Positions 22,821-36,172 of a DNA stretch of 64,000 bases are shown here, in pieces (position 1 is the first letter of the stretch; each line of letters starts with the position of its first letter). Below the pieces are notes generated by a model. The model worked only from the letters and a program-made list of their open reading frames with translations. It was not told where the DNA came from and did no database searches. Position numbers and translations under genes: made by a program. The stretch is from contig NC_088305.1 of NCBI RefSeq assembly GCF_032854445.1, forward strand, positions 17,781,717 to 17,845,716, read 5' to 3'. The stretch is from Liolophura sinensis. Taxonomy: Eukaryota > Mollusca > Polyplacophora > Chitonida > Chitonidae.

Positions 22821-23555
22821 ATGGCCACTGTACCCAAAGTGCTTCTATTGGCTCTCGTTGCTGTCAACGTTTACAGCAGACCGTCGGAAAACAAATGGAA
22901 AAGTGAGTAAGAGGACTGTGAACATTTTGTGCAGTTATCCACACGTAAAGTTAGAGTACCATGTGACAGCCGCCATCGTATAAGTGAAATGTTACTGCGT
23001 AAAACACCAATCAAATAAATAAATGAATAAAAATGACATAATCATCAATAATCAACGTACAAAACGTACAAAACGACAATTTCTATCATTTTGTAAGTTT
23101 GTGTAATTTTCCTTGTGCTATACCGCTTCCTAGCACCACAATGATGGACAGTGTCGAATGCGTTATACATCCAACATCAGCTATAGAAATAAATAAAAAA
23201 ACATATATGAAAAGCGTTTATCACATTATTTTATGTGTTGTTTGTTTATGTTTCAGTCCCATGTGACGGTTATTATGAGGCCCTAGAAGTGATATGTGGT
23301 GGAGAGTCGGGGGCAGGGACACCAACTAGAGCTCGACGTGACGCCAATGTTACAACATCTGACGTCCGCGTCAATAGGACGAAAAGAAGTAATTCATATG
23401 AAGAGTGTTCTTTTGACTACCCGATTTGCTCTGTGGGACTGAAGGAGTCGCTGTGTAGCGGTGCCTGTGAGGGATATTACTCCTACGACGGCAGCACTCT
23501 CACGGTTGACTACCCCTGTCACGGGTTGTTCACAGTCGTTCTGTGTAAGTCATAA
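22821..23555 (+). CDS. Copy 5: secreted 8-cysteine propeptide, NRTKR variant
   Basis: Joins 22821-22902 and 23257-23555; 126 aa, ending in TAA. The residue before the second processing site is Asn, so NRT (67-69) is a second potential N-glycosylation sequon overlapping RTKR. The next residues are SNSYEEC, Ser replaces Arg in LKESLC, and Asp replaces a Tyr in the YYSY stretch. Copy 7 shares most of these changes. AATAAA is at 23757-23762. Confidence 0.85.
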
Positions 23556-23809
23556 AGATACCTAGTCTTTCAAAGTTTGACGATACGATGACGTCAGACT
23601 ATACAAACTTTTAGAAAATGGGTTTCCCCATTCTTGCTGGTGTAAAACCTATTTGTTTGACGTTTGGAATGATGATTCCATATCTGAATTGTTTTCCTTT
23701 GTGAACAGTTTTTCTATGCAAGCTTTTTATTGCCTTATTTATTTATCCAGTGGGATAATAAAGAAACATTGTTCATCTTCATTTTGTGACTTTGGTTTTG
23801 TATTAGTAG

Positions 23810-26057
23810 CAGAAATAATCTGAAAACTGAAAGTAATAGCACAAGCCCATGTAGTGTTTATAGGAGATCCCAAGCTATTTTATCTTCACACTAAATTTTC
23901 TCTACACTGTAAAAATTAGTCCTGTTATTTTACAGCATAAAGTGCTGGCAATTTTGTGACCAGTGCTTTTAACTGTGTATTTACAGCACCCCTTGTTGGT
24001 GTATTGACTGTAGGAATACAAAGATATTTACTGCAAATTTTCAGCAGAACCAAGTGAAATTTAACAGAATGTGTTTTTTGGATTCACAGCACTTTGTAAA
24101 ACAAAAATAAAGCACTGGTTCCAGATGCGGAATCTCAGTATGTTTGTCTGCACTCATACAGTGCTCTGTTGTAAATGTACACCATGTATTATGCAAAGCT
24201 ACATTGAATGCCAGTGAAGAGCTATAACGTCTCTGGATGTAAAGTAACACTTCACAGCTGTTAAATTACAGACAAGTATGCAGTAGGCCCTCACTGAAAC
24301 CTGCTACTTTTATACACCAACCATAGGTGTATAGTTACTACCCCTTCTGTCAAACTACAGTGACATTAACTTTAAATTTATACTGATTACAGCTGTAATT
24401 TCACAGTAATCAATGAATAAAACTACACTGGAAAACCTGGAACTGGTGTAAATGTACATCCAAAACTGCTGGCAATAGTGTGACCAGTGCATTGCACTGT
24501 ATATGTAAGCCATTAAACTGTTAATTTTAACTATACATTAATAGCATGGCAATTTTGTATATTTACACACATTACACACAACTTTGTTTGGAAAAGTGTC
24601 CCACAAAATTAGAATGAATGACTGGTGTTCCCGCCATATGAAGATTGTTTCATCCATAAGAAGGGAACTGAAGTCAAAAAACATACTTTGATAAACGGAC
24701 AGACTTTCTCTAATATTTTCCATAATTAAAGGATATTTTTTATGAAGTTTGGTCCATGTCTTCTCAGTCTGCGGCTTTTCTTTATATCGCATACCTGCAG
24801 GATATGTGCCGGCGTTACGTTACAAGAGTCAAGGGTGGCGGGATTGCAGTGAAGAAAATTTTCTGATGTTTTCTTACGAAAGTCTACCCTTTTTCGTCCG
24901 TTTCCCACGTTATAAATGATCTAAATCGATTCCGCTGGAATCAAACTATCGGTGTGCATTTTGTCAGGCCCAGCGCTGGGGATCTACTTTAACTTAAAAG
25001 TGGATATATGTGTGTTTGTGTGAAAATTGATATGAATATTGAATTATTGATTTATTTGTTTAGTTGATTAGAGATTAACATTTGATTAAAGGCGTACAGC
25101 ACACAAAGTAAATCCAGAGACTGACTACAGTGTGATAGATGAGAAATGATCACACGTAACCGGTAAAATACGGCTTCTTTTCAGTTTACCTTAGTTAGCA
25201 TTTTATTCTAACTGTTCATGCAAAACTTCAAACGTTGCAATTTACACGTCCTACCCCAAATCCCCCCCCCCCCACCCCACCCCCGTAGCACAATGGCTTT
25301 ATCAAAATTGGGTAAAAGTGCAGTGATATTAATTGCATTTTCGTAAACGTCACTTGTCTAGAATTACTCGAAATTTTGTGTTATCATCACATTTAACATA
25401 CAATAAAATTCAAAATAATGGAATGGTACCAGACCTCGTGAATGCTTAGTGCACCAGCACAATCTTGGTTTGTGAGGGAATACAATATCATTAAGACGTA
25501 CAGCACTGAGATAAAAGATGGAGACGTGACTACAGCGTGATAGCTCGCAGAGTCATAGCATCCAATCGCCATTTGAAACTTGTAGTCTGTAGATAATGTC
25601 TACATCGATTGCAAAGATGGCCATACGCTTCTCTGTGGGCCGATGATTTTGGAAACTGTTCATTAGAGTACCAAGTTGATGAATACTTGTGATATACTCC
25701 CCGGTTCAGTGTTAAACGGAATTAGATACAATTACGAAGTACTTTTTTGAGAGAGTCCTTTATTCGGTATCTAGATTGCTGATCAGGATGGTCCTTATTA
25801 GTTGACGGCTGGTGTACGAATTTCTGTTTTGACGCACAGATTTAGAAATTGACTATTTAAAACAAATAAATAAGAACGACTGGATACTAATGCAAAGGAA
25901 GCGTAAAATGTTCTATATTGTGAAGCGTTTAACGTCGATTTGTAAACACATTCCAGCAGATGTTCTTAGATGCTGGATAAAACATACAGGTCACCATTCA
26001 CAACCAAAAACGAGTGCTATTCCTCATCTTGCTACATTCTCAGATAAAAAAAGCAGT
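23810..26057 (+). repeat. Unit 5 intergenic 3' block
   Basis: Standard block with a long C tract at about 25249-25284. No gene seen. Confidence 0.7.
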
Positions 26058-26250
26058 GGGGCCTACGTGGCTCTGATGGTTAGCGCGCTAGCGCAGCTTA
26101 ATGACCCAGAAGCCTCTCACCAATGCGGTCGCTGTGAGTTCAAGTCAAGCTCATGCTGGCTTTCTCTCCGGCCGTAAATGGGAATGTCTGACAGCAACCT
26201 GCGAATGGTCATGGGTTTCCCCCGGGCTCAGCCCGTTTTCCTCCCACCAT
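26058..26250 (+). mobile_element. SINE, forward member of inverted pair
   Basis: Truncated at CTCCCACCAT like the others; the head variant matches unit 4. Confidence 0.85.
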
Positions 26251-26516
26251 ATTTTTTATTTATTTGATTGGTGTTTTATGCCATACACAAGAATGTTTCA
26301 CTTATGCGACGGCGGTCAGCATTATGGTTAGAGGAAAGCGAGCACAGCCTGGTGGTAACCAACGACCTTTCGCAGGTTACTGCCAGACCTTCCCACCTAC
26401 GGTCGAAGAGGAAGCCAGCAAGATCTGCACTTGAACTCACAGCGACTGCTTTGGTGAGAAGGATTTGGGTCATTACGCTGCACTAGCGTGCTAACCAAAT
26501 GAGCCGCAGGGGGTCC
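26251..26516 (-). mobile_element. SINE, reverse member of inverted pair
   Basis: A-tail ATTTTTTATTTATTTG at the junction; head at GCAGGGGGTCC. Confidence 0.85.
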
Positions 26517-27639
26517 AGATATATTTCCAGGAGTGAAGTAATATATATAAACTGTGTAGACGTGTTGTAATTATATACATTGCAAAAGCAAAATAAGCTT
26601 TATGTTTACCATAATTTTGTATTTAAAGCCATAAACAGGCAGAGCTTGAACACGCCTTTCCCTGGAAGAATTGTAGGAGAAACAGAAGCACGGCCGAGTG
26701 TTTAAAATTTCATACAGGTTAGTTATGCATGCATTAAAATTTTTGTGCCAGTAAATCTATAATGTTAACTTATACAATGCCACTGGTGAAAAAAAAAAAT
26801 GGTGATCGATAAAACACGGAAATTTGTCAACACGAGCATGATTCGAACCTGCCTTCTCACTGTTGAATGTCCCCCTCTCATGCCTGTTCTCTGTACATGC
26901 TGATAATACCGATGAATAGACTGTGGACGAAAACAAAAGACGAGCTTAACTGTATATTTACATCTAAATGGAAGGAGAGCAATTAGTTGAAGTTTTGCAA
27001 ATAGAGAATAATTCTCAGTAATTGGGCTTTACTCTCACGAATTTCTCAAGAATGAATAAGGCGAGTTACGAATAGGCATGTCGGATGAAAATCGGATCTA
27101 TTGCCAGTTTACTTCAATCATGTTTTTACTGGTATAAGTTCGAGTGAACTTTCGTGTAGATGTTAAAAACGTAAAAAAAAAATCTCGTAGTATAAGTTAA
27201 TTAGAATTCGGCGACAATTTGAAAAAGTTCAGATATTTTGGTTGCAATAGTGAAGGTAACATTATCATTTCAGAAACATCTCTGTGTCGAAGCTATTCTC
27301 AGAATAAGTGTATTAAGGCAGAATGAGTGCTTGCGAATGAATAGCTATTTATGATAGACTTACGAAGTACTTAGGACCGAGAATGACCCCGGCTGTCGTG
27401 TAATTTATTCGCCCTTTTTCACAAATCAATTGGAAATCATATACAAATCTTCCCAAACATTTCACAACTTGTGAATGTATCTCTTGCTAAAATCGAACTA
27501 TCTATAACTCGCGGTTCCAGTGGATAGTTTTTTGGGTTAAGGAAATTAAGGGCAAAGAAAAAAAATCCACATTTCCAAAATAAGTGAAAATAATTTCTAT
27601 TAATAATGTTTTCTGATTAGTATGCAGAATTCTAGATTG
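26517..27639 (+). repeat. Unit 6 upstream 5' block
   Basis: Full-length block; the T-arm-like relic at 26836-26852 has one mispaired base (GCATG), so its stem is not under constraint. Confidence 0.65.
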
Positions 27640-27741
27640 TTATCCGATTGGGTAGAGTATAAAAGCATGTAGGAACTGTTTCTGGTAGAATCATTTCAGT
27701 GGCCGCTGTCTCTACCCACACAGAACTAGTCCTACATCCAG
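27640..27741 (+). promoter_or_regulatory. Copy 6 distal promoter (ATTGG type) and exon 1a
   Basis: TATAAAAG at 27658-27665, ATTGG at 27647-27651, exon 1a ending at 27741 with an intact GTAAGATT donor. A second complete promoter and exon 1 follow about 1.1 kb downstream. Confidence 0.7.
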
Positions 27742-27933
27742 GTAAGATTAATGTATGTATAGTCAAATAATTTCATGTTATAGTGCCTTTAGCAAATGGA
27801 TACTTCCTGTTGTGCAGTCACACCATATACGTGTACGTCAATGGATGGAGCATGTGAGATAGATGCTGTAGTACGGTGTAAAACACCCAGTAAAATAGAC
27901 ACAATAGCGTAGATATAACGTAGCAAAGAAAAA

Positions 27934-28720
27934 ACTAAATGAAAATAAAATGCAAAATACAGCGTGCAGGGGCGCCCTTACATAGCCTAGTTTAGTTCTT
28001 TCAATTTGAGCTGGCACAGCTGTATGTGAGACACTATTCGAATACACGTACTTAAACCAGGCGTGGTGGAGCCAAGGCAAGCTGTGCGTTAGGACCAAGG
28101 GCCTTAACATTATGTCACATATATGCCCGAGGACGACTGTGCCAAGTTTTAACCATATCATATCATTTGGTTGAATGTTTACTTTGTTAATAATAATTCC
28201 AGATTTTTGGAAGCTATACTATAAATCGTGTTGGCGTTCCTCGTCGTATAAAAGAACATTTTGGGACTCAGAAAGCGACAAAAGTTAATTTGGGAAAGCA
28301 TAATGGCACTGAGTCGTAAAAGTGACATGGTTAAAAAAATTTTGGACAAGTAAAAAATTACATGGTGAAAAAAATTTATTTCGGAAGGGATTTCGGCCGA
28401 CTTTTAAAACAATAAAAAAATAAAATGAAAAGTGTGGCATATTTATGAATATGTGTTGGTCTTTCGCATCAATAAGCGACCCTACAAGGTCGATGAGAGG
28501 AACAAAAATGTCGGACTTGATGCCTATAACTTCGAAACTTTTAAGTATCTTTAAGTATGTTGATTTTATAACCACCGTCCTCAGGGGAAAAGATATTTCC
28601 ATCGTTTCGTACCTGAACAGATAAAAGGGAACCAGGAATAACTCGCAGTTTCATTGGATAGTTTTCTAGGTTATGGAAATTCAGGAAAAAGAAAAAATAA
28701 TCCACGTCTCCAAATAACTT
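27934..28720 (+). repeat. Duplicated upstream block within copy 6 intron
   Basis: Same sequence as 4107-4906, joined to intron 1 sequence at an A-rich run. It differs from the other two by a small deletion near 28275. Confidence 0.75.
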
Positions 28721-28888
28721 AAAAGATTATCTATTGATAATCTTTTCTGATAAGTAAGCTAACTTGACTTACAGAATTCAAGTTTGTCATCGGGCTCGGA
28801 AGAGTATAAAAGCGTGTAGGAACTGTTTCTGGTAGAATCATTCCAGTGGCCGCTGTCTCTACCCACACAGAACTAGTCCTACATCCAG
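28721..28888 (+). promoter_or_regulatory. Copy 6 proximal promoter (GATA type) and exon 1b
   Basis: GATA palindrome arms at 28721-28731 and 28736-28746, TATAAAAG at 28805-28812, exon 1b ending at 28888. The core promoter is GATA type, but exon 1b matches the exon of the ATTGG type (GGAACTGTTTCTGG), so this promoter is itself a recombinant. Intron 1 is 28889-29639. Confidence 0.7.
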
Positions 28889-29655
28889 GTAAGATTAATG
28901 TAGGTATAGTCTAATAATTTCATGTTATAGTGCCTTTAGTAAATGTATACTTCCTATTGTACAGTCACACCATATACGTGTACATCAATGGATGGAGCAT
29001 GTGAGATATATGCTGTAGTACGGTGTAAAACACCCAGTAAAATAGACACAATAGCGTAGATATAACGTAGCAAAAAAACTGAACAGAATATGAAAGAAGA
29101 CTTTTCTTGTATGGGAATTTATACATTTTTGCTTTTATGTTACTGTCTGAAAAACCTTTTAATGTCATTGTATGTTAAATTTGATGACAACACAACATTT
29201 TGAGTAACTGCAGATCATTGACGTCTATTAAATTGTGTTTAACATGAACTTGTTTCCCAATTAAGCTTACGCAATGTGCTAGTTGACGTGTAATTTGCCA
29301 CAATTTAGTCATTTACATGAATAGTTATCATAAAACCTCAACTGAAGCAAATCAACAAGGGACCTTATTTCACCGGTTACATGCAACTATTTGCCATTCA
29401 TCACACTGCCGCCGCTGCTCTGGATTTACTCTCCATGCTTTATGTTTTTAATAATATAATACTCTGATCAATCAAATAAATAAATAAATCAATATTTCGA
29501 TATATCAACAGATAAAATACGAATGATTTCAAAGTCAAACAAACATTTAAGACATTTGAGCGGTCCCAGTGATTGTTTACTGGAAAATGTATTTGTTTAA
29601 TTTATCACTTTCTTTATTTACCCTTTTTTTTGTTTTTAGTTTCCAGACTTTCATA

Positions 29656-30390
29656 ATGGCCACTGTACCCAAAGTGCTTCTATTGGCTCTCGTTGCTGTC
29701 AACGTTTACAGCAGACCGTCGGAAAACAAATGGAAAAGTGAGTAAGAGGACTGTGAACATTTTGTGCAGTTATCCACACGTAAAGTTAGCGTACAATGGG
29801 ACAGCCGCCATCGTATAAGTGAAATGTTACTTCGTAAAACACCAATCAAATAAATAAATGAATAAAAATCACATAATCATCAATAATCAACGTACAAAAC
29901 GTACAAAACGTACAAAACGACAATTTCTATCATTTTGTAAGTTTGTGTAATTTTCCTTGTGCTATACCGCTTTCTAGCACCACAATGATGGACGCTGTCC
30001 AATGCGTTAAACAGCTATAGAAATAAATAAAAAAAACATATATGAAAAGCGTTTATCACATTATTTTATGTGTTGTTTGTTTATGTTTCAGTCCCATGTG
30101 ACGGTTATTATGAGGCCCTAGAAGTGATATGTGGTGGAGAGTCGGGGGCAGGGACACCAACTAGAGCTCGACGTGACGCCAATGTTACAACATCTGACGT
30201 CCGCGTCGATAGGACGAAAAGAGGTGGCTCATCTGAGGAGTGTTCTTTTGACTACCCGATTTGCTCTGTGGGACTGAAGGAGAGGCTGTGTAGCGGTACC
30301 TGTGAGGGATATTACTCCTACTACGGCAGCACTCTCACGGTTGACTACCCCTGTCACGGGTTGTTCACAGTCGTTCTATGTAAATCATGA
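29656..30390 (+). CDS. Copy 6: secreted 8-cysteine propeptide, same exon 3 product as copy 2
   Basis: Joins 29656-29737 and 30092-30390; 126 aa. The exon 3 translation is identical to that of copy 2 although four units separate them; exon 2 has Ala11 as in most copies. The stop context is GTAAATCATGA, as in copy 1. AATAAA is at 30617-30622. Two promoters lie upstream, so two 5' leader forms are possible without changing the protein. Confidence 0.85.
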
Positions 30391-30669
30391 AAATACCTAG
30401 TCATTCAAAGTTTGACAATATGATGATGTGAGACTATACAGACTTTTAGAAAATGGGTTTCCCCCGTCTTGTTGGTGTAAATCCTATAAAAGAATGCGGC
30501 TCACAGAACATTTATTTGAGATTTGGAATGATGATTCTATATCTGAATTGTTTTCCTTTGTAAACAGATTTTTTCATGCAAGCTATTTATTGCCTTATTT
30601 ATTTATCCAGTGTGATAATAAAGAAACATTGTTCATCCTCAATTTTGTGAATTTGGTGTTGTATTAGAA

Positions 30670-33345
30670 GCAGAAATAATCTAAAAAACTGAAAGTAATT
30701 GCACAAGCCCATGTAGTGTTTATAGGAGATCCCAAGCGATTTTATCTTCACACTAAATTTTCTCTACTCTGTAAAAATTAGTCCTGTTATTTTACAGCAT
30801 AAAGTGCTGGCACTTTTGTGACCAGTGCTTTTAACTGTGTATTTACAGCACCCCTTGTTGGTCTATTGACTGTAGGAATACAGAGATATTTACTGGAAAT
30901 TTTCAGCAGAACCTAGTAAAATTTAACAGAATGGGATTGTGGATTCACAGCACATTGTAAAACAAAAATACACTGGTTCCAGATGCGGAATCTCAGTATG
31001 TTTGTCTGCACTCATACAGCGCTCTATTGTAAATGTACACCATGTATTATGCAAAGCTACATTGAATGCCAGTGAAAAACTACGACGTCTCTGGATGTAA
31101 AGTAACACTTCACAGCTGTTAAATTACAGACAAGTATGCAGTAGGCCCACACTGAAAACTGCATTATTTATACACCAACCATAGGTGTATAGTTACTAAC
31201 CCTGCTGTCAAACTACAGTGTCATTAACTTCAAATTTATACTCATTACTGCTGTAATTTCACAGTAATCAATGAATAAAACTACACTGGAAAACCTGGAA
31301 CTGGTGTAAATGTACATCCAAAACTGCTGGCAATAGTGTGACCAGTGCATTGCACTGTATATGTACAGCCACTGTTCTTTTTAACTATACATTATTAGCA
31401 TGGCAATTTGTATATTTACACACATTACACACAATTTTGTTTGGAAAAGTGTCCCACAAAACTGGAATGAATGACTTGTGTTTCCGCCATATGAAGATTG
31501 TTTCATCCATAAGAAGGGAACTGGAGGAAAAATACATACTTTGTATGTTGTAAATGTACACCATGTATTATGCAAAGCTACATTGAATGCCACTGAAGAA
31601 CTACAACGTCTCTGGATGTAAAGTAACACTTCACAGCTGTTAAATTACAGTCAAGTATGCAGTAGGCCCACACTGAAAACTGCATTTTTTATACACCAGC
31701 AAAAGGTGTATAGTTACTACCCCTGCTGTCAAACTACAGTATCATTAACTTTAAATTTATACTGATTACTACTGTAATTTCACAGTAATCAATGAATAAA
31801 ACTACACTGGAAAACCTGGAACTGCTGTAAATGTACATCCAAAACTGCTGGCAATAGTGTGGCCAGTACATTGCACTGTATATGTACAGCCACTAAATTG
31901 TTCTTTTCATCTATACAATAATAGCATGGCAATTTGTATATTTACACACATTACACACAACTTTGTTTGGAAAAGTGTCCCACAAAATTAGAATGAATGA
32001 CTGGTGTTCCCGCCATATGAAGGTTGTTTGATCCTTAAGCAGGGAACTGGTGGAAAAATACATACTTTGATAAACGGACAGACTTTCCCTGATATTTTCC
32101 GTAATCACAGGGTATTTTTTATGAAGTTTGGTCCATGTCTTCTCAATCTGTGGCTTTTCTTTATATCGCATGCCTGCAGGATATGTGCCGCCGTTATGTC
32201 ACAAGAATCAAGGGTGGCGGGATTGCAGTGGAGAAGATTTACTGATGTTTTCTCACTAAATTCTACCCTTTTTCTTCCGTTTCCGTCGTTATAAATGATT
32301 AGAATCGATTCCGCGGGAATCAAACTATCTATGTGCAGTTTGTCAGGCCCAGCACTGGGGATCTACTTTAACTTGAAAGTGGCTATGTGTGTGTGTGTGT
32401 GTGTGTGTGAAAATTGATATGAATATTGAATTATTGATTTATTTGTTTAGTTGATTAGGGATAGATGAGAAATGATCACACGTAACAGGTGAAATACGGC
32501 TTCTTTTCAGTTTAACTTAGTTAGCATTTTATTCTAACTGTTCATGCAAAACTTCAAACGTTGCAATTTACACGCCCCCCCCCCACCCCCGTAGCACAAT
32601 GGCTTTATCAAAATTAGGTAAAAGTGCAGTGATATTAACAGCATTTTAGTAAACATCACTTGTCTAGAATTACTCGAAATTTTGTGTTATCGTCACATTT
32701 AACATACAATAAAATTCAAAATATGCAATGGGACCACTCTTTGTGAAAGTTTAATGTACCAGCAGACTCTTGGTTTGTGAGGGAATGCAATATCATTAAG
32801 ACGTACAGCACTGAGATAAAAGATGGAGACGTGACCACAGCGTGATAGCTCCCAGAGTCACGGCATTCAATCGCTATTTAAAACTTGTAGTCTGTAGATA
32901 ATGTCTACATCGACTGCAAAGATGGCCATATGCATCTCTGTCGAGCGATGATTTTGGAAACTGTTCATTAGAGTACCAAGTTGATGAATACTTGTGATAT
33001 ACTGCCTGGTCCCGTTATTATAAAGTACATTTTTGAGAGAGTCCTTTATTCGGTATCTAGATTGCTGATCAGGATGGTCCTTATTAGTTGACGGCTGGTG
33101 TACGAATTTCTGTTTTGACGCACAGATTTAGAAATTGACTATTTACAACAAATAAATAAGAACGACTGGACACTAATGCAGAGGAAGCGTAGAATGTTCT
33201 ATATTGTGAAGCGTTTGACGTCGATTTGTAAACACATTCCAGCAGATGTTCTTAGATGCTGGATAAAACATACAGGTCACCATGCACAACCAAAAACGAG
33301 TGCTATTCCTTATCTTGTGGCATTCTCTTATAAAAAAAAAGCAGT
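30670..33345 (+). repeat. Unit 6 intergenic 3' block
   Basis: Like unit 2, including the doubled 520-bp segment, a long TG microsatellite (32385-32409) and the same missing segment near 32460. C tract at about 32571-32590. Confidence 0.75.
31027..32068 (+). repeat. Tandem duplication of the ~520-bp segment, second instance
   Basis: Segment starts at 31027 and 31549, matching the duplication at 7198-8239. This shared derived state groups units 2 and 6. Confidence 0.75.
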
Positions 33346-33538
33346 GGGGCCTGCCTGACTCAGGCGGTTAGCGCGCTAGCGCAGCGTAATGACCCAGAAG
33401 CCTCTCACCAATGCGGTCGCTGTGAGTTCAAGTCCAGCTCATGCTGGCTTCCTCTCCGGCCCTAAGTGGGAAGGTCTGACAGCAACCTGCGAATGGTGGT
33501 GGGTTTCCCCCGTTCACAGCCCGTTTTCCTCCCACCAT
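33346..33538 (+). mobile_element. SINE, forward member of inverted pair
   Basis: Same truncation; the sequence just upstream differs slightly (CTTATAAAAAAAAAGCAG), a variant also seen near 51350. Confidence 0.85.
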
Positions 33539-33804
33539 ATTATTTATTTATTTGATTGGTGTTTTATGCCATACTCAAGAATGTTTCACTTATGCGACGG
33601 CGGTCAGCTTTATGGTTGGAGGAAACCGGGCACAGCCTGGTGGTAACCAACGACCTTTCGCAGGCTACAGGCAGACCTTCCCACCTACGGTCGAAGAGGA
33701 AGCCAGCAAGACCTGGACTTGAACTCACAGCGACTGCATTGGTGAGAGGCATCTGGGTCATTACGCTGCACCAGCGCGTTAACCAACTGAGCCGCAGGGG
33801 GTCC
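33539..33804 (-). mobile_element. SINE, reverse member of inverted pair
   Basis: A-tail at the junction; head at GCAGGGGGTCC. Confidence 0.85.
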
Positions 33805-34909
33805 AGATGTATTTCCATTAGTGAAGGAATATATATAAACTGTGTAAACGTGTTGTAAGTATATACATTGCAAAAGCAAAATAAGCTTTATGTTTACAAT
33901 AACTTTTGTATTTAAAGCCATAAACAGGCAGAGCTTGAACACGCCGTTCCCTGGAAGAATTGAAGGAGAAACAGAAGCACGGCCAAGTGTTTAAAATTTC
34001 ATACAGGTTAGTTATGCACGCATGAAAAGTTTTGTGCCAGTAAATCTATAATGTCAACTCATACAATGCCACTGGTGAAAAAAAAATGGTGATCGATAAA
34101 ACACGGCATTTTGTCAACACGAGCAGGATTCGAACCTGCCCTCTCTCTGATAAATGTCCCCCTCTCATGCCTGTTCTCTGTACATGCTGATAATACCGAT
34201 AAATAGACTGTGGACGAAAACAAAAGACGAGCTTAACTGTATATTTAGAACTAAATGGAAGAAGAGCAATTAGTTGAAGTTTTGCAAATAGAGAATAATT
34301 CTCAGTAATTGGGCTTTACTCTCACGAGTTTCTCAAAAATAAACAAGGCCAGCTACGAATAGGCATGTCGGATGAAAATCGGATCTATTGCTAGTTTACT
34401 TAAATCATGGTTTTACTGGTATAAGTTCGAGATGCTAAAAAAGTAAAAAAAAATCTCGTAGTATAAGTTAATTAGAATTCGGCGACAATTTCAAAAAGTT
34501 CAGATATTTCGGTTGCAATCGTAAAGGTAACGTTATCATTTCAGAAACATCCCTGTGTCAAAGCTATTCTTAGAATCAGTGTATTAAGGGAGAATGAGTG
34601 CTTGCGAATGAATAGCTACTTATGATAGCATTACGAAGTACATAGAACCAAGAATGACACCGGTTGTCGCGTAATTTATTCGCCCTTTTTCACAAATCAA
34701 TTGGAAATCATATACAAATCTTCCCAAACATTTCACAACTTGTGAATTTATCTCTTCCTAAAATCGAACTATCTATAACTCGCGGTTCCAGTGGATAGTT
34801 TTTTGGGTTATGGAAATTAAGGGCAAAGTAAAAAAGTCAACATTTCCAAAATAAGTGAAAATAATTTCTATTAATAATGTTTTCTGATTAGTATGCAGAA
34901 TTCTAGATT
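33805..34909 (+). repeat. Unit 7 upstream 5' block
   Basis: Full-length block with T-arm-like relic at 34123-34139. Confidence 0.65.
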
Positions 34910-35012
34910 GTTATCCGATTGGGTAGAGTATAAAAGCATGTAGGAACTGTTTCTGGTAGAATCATTTCAGTGGCCGCTGTCTCTACCCACACAGAACTAG
35001 TCCTACATCCAG
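34910..35012 (+). promoter_or_regulatory. Copy 7 distal promoter and exon 1a with dead splice donor
   Basis: TATAAAAG at 34929-34936 with ATTGG upstream. The exon is followed by GGAAGATT instead of GTAAGATT (35013-35014), so the invariant donor GT is gone and exon 1a could not be spliced at its normal site. Confidence 0.7.
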
Positions 35013-35204
35013 GGAAGATTAGTTTCCGTATAATCTAATAATTTCATGTTATAGTGCCTTTAGTAAATGGATACTTCCTGTTGTACAGTCACACCATATA
35101 CGTGTACATCAATGGATGGAGCATGTGAGATATATGCTGTAGTACGGTGTAAAACACCCAGTAAAATAGACACAATAGCCTAGATATAACGTAGCAAAGA
35201 AAAA

Positions 35205-36005
35205 ACTAAATGAAAATAAAATGCAAAATACAGCGTGCAGGGACGCCCTTACATAGCCTAGTTTAGTTCTTTCAATTTGAGCTGGCACAGCTGTATGTGA
35301 GACACTATTCGAATACACGTACTTAAACCAGGCGTGGTGGAGCTAAGGCAAGCTGTGCGTTAGGACCAAGGGCCTTTAACATTATGTCACATATATGCCC
35401 GAGGACGACTGTGCTACGTTTTAACCATATCATATCATTTGGTTGAATGTTTACTTTGTTAATAATAATTCCAGATTTTTGGAAGCTATACTATAAATCG
35501 TGTTGGCGTTCCTCGTCGTATAAAAGAACATTTTGGGACTCACAAAGTGTACTTTGCAAGGGACAAAAGTTAATTTGGGAAAGCATAATGGCACTGAGTC
35601 GTAAAAGTGACATGGTTAAAAAAATTTTGGACAAGTAAAAAATTACATGGTGAAAAAAATTTATTTCGGAAGAGATTTCGGCCGACTTTTAAAACAATAA
35701 AAAAATAAAATGAAAAGTGTGGCATATTTATGAATATGTGTTGGTCTTTCGCATCAATAAGCGATCCTACAAGGTCGATGAGAGGAACAAAAATGTCGGA
35801 CTTGATGCCTATAACTTCCAAACTTTTAAGTATCTTTAAGTATGTTGATTTTATAACCACCGTCCTCAGGGGAAAAGATATTTCCATCGTTTCGTACCTG
35901 AACAGATAAAAGGGAACCAGGAATAACTCGCAGTTTCATTGGATAGTTTTCTAGGTTATGGAAATTCAGGACAAAGAAAAAATAATCCACGTCTCCAAAT
36001 AACTT
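35205..36005 (+). repeat. Duplicated upstream block between the two copy 7 promoters
   Basis: Third instance of the block at 4107-4906, with the same junction as in unit 6, so copies 6 and 7 inherited one recombination event. Confidence 0.75.
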
Positions 36006-36172
36006 AAAAGATTATCTATTGATAATCTTTTCTGATAAGTAAGCTAACTTGACTTACAGAATTCAAGTTTGTCATCGGGCTCGGAAGAGTATAAAAGCGT
36101 GTAGAAATTGTTTTCTGGTAGAATCATTCAAGTTGCCGTCTCTTACCAAAACAGACCTACTCCTACATCCAG
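36006..36172 (+). promoter_or_regulatory. Copy 7 proximal promoter (GATA type) and exon 1b
   Basis: Palindrome arms at 36006-36016 and 36021-36031, TATAAAAG at 36090-36097, exon 1b ends at 36172 with GTAAGATC. Promoter and exon both match copy 2. Intron 1 is 36173-36907. Confidence 0.7.
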
